A stretch of 64,000 nucleotides of DNA from NCBI RefSeq assembly GCF_000716435.1, contig NZ_JNWO01000001.1, positions 558,001 through 622,000 of the forward strand, given 5' to 3'. Numbering within the stretch: position 1 is the first letter of the stretch; each line of letters begins with the position of its first letter. Under the pieces are notes generated by a model. It ran no database searches, was not told the origin of the DNA, and was given only the letters and a program-made list of their open reading frames with translations. Origin of the DNA: Streptomyces xylophagus (GTDB lineage Bacteria > Actinomycetota > Actinomycetes > Streptomycetales > Streptomycetaceae). Shown here piece after piece: positions 59,828-64,000 of the stretch. The position numbers and the translations under genes were made by a program.

Positions 59828-60805
59828 ATGACGAAAGCAAGCCAACCTCTGAATGAAACGGACAGCCGGATCGCCGGCGCGTTGCTGGCCTCCCCGCGGG
59901 CTTCCTGGCGCACCGTCGGTCGCGTCCTGGGCATCTCGGAGCGCACCGTGGTGCGTCGCGCGGCCCCGCTGTTCCACGACAAGACGCTGCGCGCCACCGC
60001 CGTACGCAACCCTGTCTGGTTCCCCGATCTGATCCCGCTGGCGCTGCGCATCCGGTGCCGGCCCCACCAGATCAGCGCCATCGCCGCCACCCTGGCCCGC
60101 CGCCCCGACACCATCTGGGTGGACATCCTCGGCGGCGGCGACGAAATCTGCACCATCCTCTTTCTGGACGGGCCGGACGCGCGCAACTCCCTGCTGCTGC
60201 GCGATCTTCCCGCCACCTCCGCGATCCAGTCGTGGACCTCGCACATCCTCCTGCGGGTCTTCCCGGCGGCCTTCGACTGGAGCGGCGGCCTGCTGACGGA
60301 AGCGGAACTGACCGGCCTGCGGCCGGAGGTATCCGTCCCCGCCGCCCGCTCAGCGCTCCAGCCCCTCGACCACGCGCTGATCCCACCTCTGGTCGAGGAC
60401 GGACGAGCCTCCTACGCCGACCTCGCCCGCCGCGCCGACACCACGCCTCTCACCGCCCGGCGCCGACTCGAGGCGCTGGTCGGCGACCAGGTCCTCAGAC
60501 TCGCGACCGAAGTCGACCTCGCCCGGCTGGGCATCCGCACCGAGGCACTGCTGTGGATCACCGTCGCACCCGGCGGCCTGGAGGAGACGGGGCGGCAGCT
60601 CAGCCGCCACCCGCAAGTGCGCTTCGCCTCCGCCACCACCGGGTCGGCCAACCTCCTCGTGGCCGTCGCCGCCACCGACCTCAACGCGCTCTACCACTTC
60701 CTCAGCGACACGATCGGCGCCCTCACCCACGTCTCCACCATCGAGGTCACGCCCATCCTGAGCGGCGTGAAGAGGACCGGTCTGGTCCGCCCCGGCAGCC
60801 TCTGA
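59828..60805 (+). CDS. Lrp/AsnC-family regulator with two HTH-ligand units
   Basis: 325 residues, about twice the length of a normal Lrp protein. A first AsnC-type helix-turn-helix (ETDSRIAGALLASPRASWRTVGRVLGISERTVVRR) and ligand domain (~60-150) are followed by a second unit (LDHALIPPLVEDGRASYADLARRADTTPLTARRRLEAL, then a RAM-like domain ~240-320). ATG 59828 is preceded by AGGGAT; the frame stays open upstream to 59555 without family similarity. It is divergent from the PhzF gene, which it may regulate. Confidence 0.85.
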   Translation: MTKASQPLNETDSRIAGALLASPRASWRTVGRVLGISERTVVRRAAPLFHDKTLRATAVRNPVWFPDLIPLALRIRCRPHQISAIAATLARRPDTIWVDILGGGDEICTILFLDGPDARNSLLLRDLPATSAIQSWTSHILLRVFPAAFDWSGGLLTEAELTGLRPEVSVPAARSALQPLDHALIPPLVEDGRASYADLARRADTTPLTARRRLEALVGDQVLRLATEVDLARLGIRTEALLWITVAPGGLEETGRQLSRHPQVRFASATTGSANLLVAVAATDLNALYHFLSDTIGALTHVSTIEVTPILSGVKRTGLVRPGSL

Positions 60806-60826
60806 CTCCTGTACGTCCCTGTCGGG

Positions 60827-61201
60827 TCAGGGGGCGCCCAGCCGGCCGGCGAGGAGGTGGAGCCGTTCGGCGTCGGGGCTGCCTTCGGCTGCGGTGCAGA
60901 CCAGGAGCGCGGGGCCGGGGTTGCCCGGTATCGGGTAGGCGTCCCAGTCCAGGGTCAGTTCGCCGACCTGGGGATGGGTGAGGCGCATCTGGCCGCGGGT
61001 GGGTTCCTCCACGTCGTGCAGGGCCCACAGGGCCGCGAACTCGTCGCTGCGGACGGCGAGTTCACCCACCAGCTCCACGGCGCGGGGGTGGCCGGGATCG
61101 GCGGCGACCTGGGTGCGCAGCATCCCGATGAGCTCGGCGACGGTGGCTGCCCGGTTGGGGCAGGTGCGGTCGGCCTGGGGGTGCAGGAAGAGCGCCAGCA
61201 T
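60827..61201 (-). pseudogene. Truncated XRE-family regulator (MmyB-like ligand domain only)
   Basis: The last ~124 residues match the C-terminal end of XRE regulators with an MmyB-like ligand-binding domain (NMLALFLHP...CPNRAATVAELIGMLRTQVAAD; VGELAVRSDEFAALWALHDV; HPQVGELTLDWDAYPIPGNPG). The preceding ~150 residues, including the helix-turn-helix, are absent. The sequence upstream of about 61204 in this frame is unrelated. It looks like a relic cut by a rearrangement. Confidence 0.7.
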
Positions 61202-61372
61202 GTTCCGTTCCTTCTGGGGCTGGCGGGTGAAGTCGGCGCTCGTCCGTCCGGACGGATACGTCGCCGGTATGTCGACACCGCCGACCTCGGCACCCTCGAG
61301 AAGTACCTCGACACCGTCGGTGTCCGCCCCGTCGCCGTGCCCCAGCCGCCCAGCACAGAATCGAGCGCCGGC

Positions 61373-61639
61373 ATGTCCGCACCGAGTTCCTCGGAGGCCA
61401 CCGGCACTCTCCGCACCCGAAGGGAACACCGCCAGGCCCGCAACGCCTCCGAACAGCGACTCGCCACCGCCCAACGCGAACTTCACCAGCTCTCCCGCCA
61501 GGTCCAGCGCGACCTGCGCAGCGTCCGCCGACACGGCGAGACCACCGCGATCGTCACCCGCTCGAACCTCGCCGAGATCGCCGTCCAGGGCATCACCCGG
61601 CTGGCGGCCACCCTCCGCATCCACCGGACCGACCAGTAG
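61373..61639 (+). CDS. Hypothetical coiled-coil protein or gene fragment
   Basis: Codon use is strongly actinomycete-like (C or G at most third positions) over roughly 61250-61639. It gives a charged helical sequence (REHRQARNASEQRLATAQRELHQLSRQVQRDLRSVRRHG) that ends ITRLAATLRIHRTDQ. The first in-frame ATG is at 61373, but coding bias seems to extend further left without a start. It is probably the 3' end of a broken gene next to the truncated XRE regulator. Not recognised. Confidence 0.4.
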   Translation: MSAPSSSEATGTLRTRREHRQARNASEQRLATAQRELHQLSRQVQRDLRSVRRHGETTAIVTRSNLAEIAVQGITRLAATLRIHRTDQ

Positions 61640-61692
61640 GTGGCTGGGTGCGAACGGCGCCGACATGCAGAACAGCGGCGGCCTCCGGCATG

Positions 61693-62628
61693 TCAGCGCA
61701 CCTCGAAGGTCGCCCCGATCCCCATACCGGTGATCCACTCCGGGACCGGCTCGTACGCCGTCCACACCAGCGGTGCCTGCACCGCGGCCTGCCCGATCAG
61801 CCAGGTGCGGATCTCATGGCCGCCGCTGCCCGCCTGTTCCTCCAGACCCGCGTCGCCGAGTGCCGCGACCGGCTCGGTCTCGCCGGTGCCCAGCTGCTTG
61901 AGGAACCAGCGGTCCCAGGCGGTGTTGACGTGGGCGTGCGGGTCGCCGCCCATCGCCCGGACCCGGGGTTCCCGTGCGGCGGCGAAGGCGCGGGCGTCCT
62001 CGCGGCCGTGGATCACCGAGTGCCGGCGTTCCTCGGCCATCGCCGGATCACGCGGGTCGTTGCTGGGCAGCCAGTGGGAGAGCCCGCCGCTCGCGATGAC
62101 CAGGACCCGGCCGGCGGCGCCGTCGCCGCGCAGGGCGTCGCCGAGCGCCCGGCCGAAGGCGATGCAGCGCTCCATGGTCGGCAGCGGGGGCGCGGCGGTG
62201 TTCACGACGAGCGGCACCAGCGGAATGTCGGTGCCGCCGCACACCATCTCGTAACTCTGCACGAGTCCGTGGTCGATGGTCAGCGAGTAGGACAGCGACA
62301 GGTCGAAGCCCGCGCGGGTGAGCCCGTCGTACGCGGACCAGGCCAGTTCACCGGCGACGGGCAGCGGGCCCGACCGGCTGCCGAAGTCGCCGAATCCGAC
62401 GGCGTGTTCGACGCCGATGAGGAACGGCGGCATCGCGTCGTAGAAGTTCGCGTGGAAGTGGTCGGGGCCGATGACCACCACCGCGTCGGGCGCAAGGCGT
62501 GCGACCGCTTGTGGGAGCCGGGCCGCCTCGGCGAGGAACCGGCCGCCGGGCTGTTCGGGGCCGTCGGGCGGCAGCAGGGTGGCGAACGGGGAGTGCGACA
62601 TGGCGACCAGGCCGAGGATCTCGCTCAT
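61693..62628 (-). CDS. Class III extradiol ring-cleavage dioxygenase (MhpB/LigB-like)
   Basis: 311 residues with MhpB-type blocks: CLSHSP-like LVAMSHSPFATLL, VVVIGPDHFHANFYDAMPPF, SYSLTIDHGLVQSYEM (acid-base His), VIASGGLSHWLP (His), and the C-terminal HEIRTWLIGQAAV ... YEPVPEWITGMG. MhpB opens 2,3-dihydroxyphenylpropionate between C1 and C2 with Fe(II). The exact catechol here is unknown. ATG 62628 overlaps the stop of the hydrolase gene (ATGA), so ring cleavage and C-C hydrolysis are coupled. Confidence 0.85.
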   Translation of the reverse strand: MSEILGLVAMSHSPFATLLPPDGPEQPGGRFLAEAARLPQAVARLAPDAVVVIGPDHFHANFYDAMPPFLIGVEHAVGFGDFGSRSGPLPVAGELAWSAYDGLTRAGFDLSLSYSLTIDHGLVQSYEMVCGGTDIPLVPLVVNTAAPPLPTMERCIAFGRALGDALRGDGAAGRVLVIASGGLSHWLPSNDPRDPAMAEERRHSVIHGREDARAFAAAREPRVRAMGGDPHAHVNTAWDRWFLKQLGTGETEPVAALGDAGLEEQAGSGGHEIRTWLIGQAAVQAPLVWTAYEPVPEWITGMGIGATFEVR

Positions 62629-63503
62629 GCCGGGTCCTTGCCGAGGAGGAGGAAGTCGCGGTGGGCGCGCAGGAATTCGGACGGTTTCTCCCACTGCGGC
62701 CAGTGGCCCGCGTCCTCGATCACGTGCAGGCGGGCGTCGGACAGCCAGCTCTGGAGCATCGCCGCCTCGTCGAGTCCGCCGGTCGGGTCGTGGTCGGTCC
62801 ACAGGAGCAGCGTGGGCGCGGTGATCCGGCCGACCCAGGCGGGGTCCCAGGCGAAGTCCTTGCGTATTTCCGGGTCTTGGAGCACCAACGTGTTCTCGAT
62901 CGCGCGCAGGAAGCCGGGGCGGCCGTAGACGGCTCGGCGCAGGTTCACCAGCTCGTCGGTGACCATCGAGGTGTCGTGGAAGAGGAACTCGACGCGGCGG
63001 CGCACGGTTTCGTCGCTGGGGTCGCGGACGGCGGCCAGGGTGCTCTCGCGCATGCGGACCATCACCTCCGGCTTGTTGGCGATGTTCCCGGGGGTGTTGA
63101 GCACGAGGCGTTCGACGCGCTCGGGGTGGTACGCCGCGGTCCACGCGGTCACCCAGCCCCCGAGCGATTCGCCGGACAGGTGCGCCGAGTCGATGCCCAG
63201 CGCGTCCATCAGGCCGAGGAGGTGATCGGAGAGCACGTCGATCGTGTACGGCCGGTCCGGGAGGTCGGACCAGCCGTGGCCGACCATGTCGTAGGCGGTG
63301 ACGCGGAAGTCGGTGGCGAGGCCGGCGATGTCCCGGGCGTAGGCCTCGAGGTGTCCGCCGGTGCCGTGCAGCAGGATCAGCTCGGGGCCGGACCCCGCGC
63401 GCAGCACCCGGGTGCGGACGCCGGCGACGTCGACGAAGCGCAACTCGTGCTCCACGTCGGACAGTTCGCCCCAGATGCCGATGTGGGCGGGCAGCGGGCT
63501 CAT
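62625..63503 (-). CDS. Alpha/beta hydrolase for meta-cleavage products (MhpC-like)
   Basis: 292 residues. The oxyanion block is LILLHGTGGHLEAYARDI, the nucleophile Ser lies in LSGESLGGWVTAW, the acid Asp in LLLWTDHDPTG and the His in VIEDAGHWPQWEKP. C-C hydrolases of this type split the ring-opened product of an extradiol dioxygenase into a dienoate and a carboxylic acid. It lies between the cupin and the MhpB-like dioxygenase with 4-bp overlaps on both sides, which supports that role. Confidence 0.86.
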   Translation of the reverse strand: MSPLPAHIGIWGELSDVEHELRFVDVAGVRTRVLRAGSGPELILLHGTGGHLEAYARDIAGLATDFRVTAYDMVGHGWSDLPDRPYTIDVLSDHLLGLMDALGIDSAHLSGESLGGWVTAWTAAYHPERVERLVLNTPGNIANKPEVMVRMRESTLAAVRDPSDETVRRRVEFLFHDTSMVTDELVNLRRAVYGRPGFLRAIENTLVLQDPEIRKDFAWDPAWVGRITAPTLLLWTDHDPTGGLDEAAMLQSWLSDARLHVIEDAGHWPQWEKPSEFLRAHRDFLLLGKDPA

Positions 63504-63976
63504 GCCTGCTCCTCCTTGAATCGTGCGCGGGCTTCGGCGACCGTGGCCAGGCCCGCGCTCTGCCGCCGGCCGACGCCCAGCAGGTTCAGCAGGCGGGAGT
63601 TCTCGATGGTCAGGAACTCGACCGGCTCGGTCCGTGAGTCGTTGTAGTGGCGGTGCCAGGTCCAGGGCGGGGTGTAGATGAAGTCGCCGGCGGCCCAGGG
63701 CTCGGTGTCGTCCTCGATCTCGCTGTGGCCGTGCCCGCTGATGACGAAGTGCACCGTCTCGTGATGGTGGCGCTGCATGTCCGAGCTGAGACCCGCCGGG
63801 ATGGTCTGCCGGAAGAGTTCGAAGGTGGCCGTCGGCAGCAGTCCCGCGATCGCCAGCACGGTCGGGTTGTGTACCTGGTCGGCGGGCAGCGGTGCGAGTT
63901 CGTCGGCGTGCACGACGACCGGCCGCGCGGCGCCGGGTTGCACGCTGTCCTGGATCGAGCCGAGGAAATCGGCCAT
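63500..63976 (-). CDS. Cupin protein, first visible gene of the meta-cleavage operon
   Basis: 158 residues. Cupin motif 1 is MQRHHHETVHFVISGHGHSE (His cluster and Glu) and motif 2 is DFIYTPPWTWHRHYND, so a metal site is intact. It overlaps the hydrolase start by 4 bp (ATGA). It is about the same size as the cupin in the aryl-CoA operon (15803-16288) but clearly divergent from it. The family includes gentisate-type dioxygenases and isomerases, so it could act on a pathway intermediate. ATG 63976; the operon may continue beyond the right edge. Confidence 0.75.
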   Translation of the reverse strand: MADFLGSIQDSVQPGAARPVVVHADELAPLPADQVHNPTVLAIAGLLPTATFELFRQTIPAGLSSDMQRHHHETVHFVISGHGHSEIEDDTEPWAAGDFIYTPPWTWHRHYNDSRTEPVEFLTIENSRLLNLLGVGRRQSAGLATVAEARARFKEEQA

Positions 63977-64000
63977 GGTGAAGCGGGATCCCGATGCCGC

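Noticed and set aside
1..64000. tRNA/rRNA genes, CRISPR arrays, intact insertion sequences or att sites
   Set aside because: No cloverleaf, rRNA text, spaced direct repeats of CRISPR type, or transposase with terminal repeats was recognised by eye; small RNAs cannot be excluded.

Overview
The window looks like a stretch of a Streptomyces (or close actinomycete) chromosome. Base composition is strongly GC-rich with GC-rich third codon positions, GTG starts are frequent, and genes are tightly packed with ATGA/GTGA overlaps. The gene content (aromatic catabolism islands, an NRPS/PKS cluster, many small regulators, secreted wall hydrolases) fits such an organism. All assignments come from reading the sequence; no database search was run.

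Layout. (1) 1-5.5 kb, minus strand: a pyridine-ring catabolic operon with a NicX-type 2,5-dihydroxypyridine dioxygenase, a NicC-type flavin monooxygenase, an MFS transporter, and the FAD and molybdopterin subunits of a molybdenum hydroxylase. The last of these runs off the left edge. Nicotinate is the most likely substrate. (2) 5.9-9.5 kb: a MarR regulator with an MFS transporter fused to a universal-stress domain, then an ECF sigma factor with its membrane partner. (3) 9.5-17.7 kb: a CoA-thioester aromatic operon with an aryl-CoA ligase, an SdgC-type bifunctional aryl-CoA 5-hydroxylase, two thioesterases, a cupin, an FAH-family hydrolase and a PaaX regulator. A divergent Rid-family gene lies beside it. 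It fits degradation of salicylate (via gentisyl-CoA) or 2-aminobenzoate. (4) 18-24 kb: assorted single genes, namely a PPOX flavoprotein, a secreted beta-propeller, a nucleotidyltransferase, a glycosyltransferase, an alpha/beta hydrolase with a divergent MarR gene and two identical operators, and a small cupin.

(5) 24.1-40.4 kb, plus strand: an NRPS/PKS cluster. One protein is C-A-PCP-TE. A second assembly line reads A-PCP-C-A-PCP-KS-KR-ACP-TE. Its second A domain is interrupted by a one-base frame change near 31,975, and its PKS module has no acyltransferase. A GSCFA protein, an SGNH hydrolase and a TauD-type dioxygenase follow. The A-domain residues suggest Val/Ile-like and Pro, with the prolyl group extended and ketoreduced. 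With the TauD enzyme and the extra C-A-PCP-TE protein, this matches the logic of detoxin/rimosamide depsipeptides.

(6) 40.4-52.5 kb: an unrecognised gene, a STAND/TPR signalling protein, and a cell-wall island. The island holds a membrane-spanning HTH protein whose outer lysozyme-like domain lacks its catalytic Glu, an M15 peptidase, a GH25 lysozyme, and a small secreted protein that duplicates the lysozyme's C-terminal domain. A sensor kinase/regulator pair, a lone receiver protein and a lipoprotein follow. (7) 52.5-60.8 kb: a DUF6461-like protein, PLP enzymes, an acetyltransferase, an amidohydrolase, a cystathionine-synthase-like enzyme with a divergent Lrp regulator, a PhzF protein and a tandem Lrp regulator. 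(8) 60.8-64 kb: two gene remnants, then an MhpB/MhpC-like meta-cleavage operon with a cupin that reaches the right edge.
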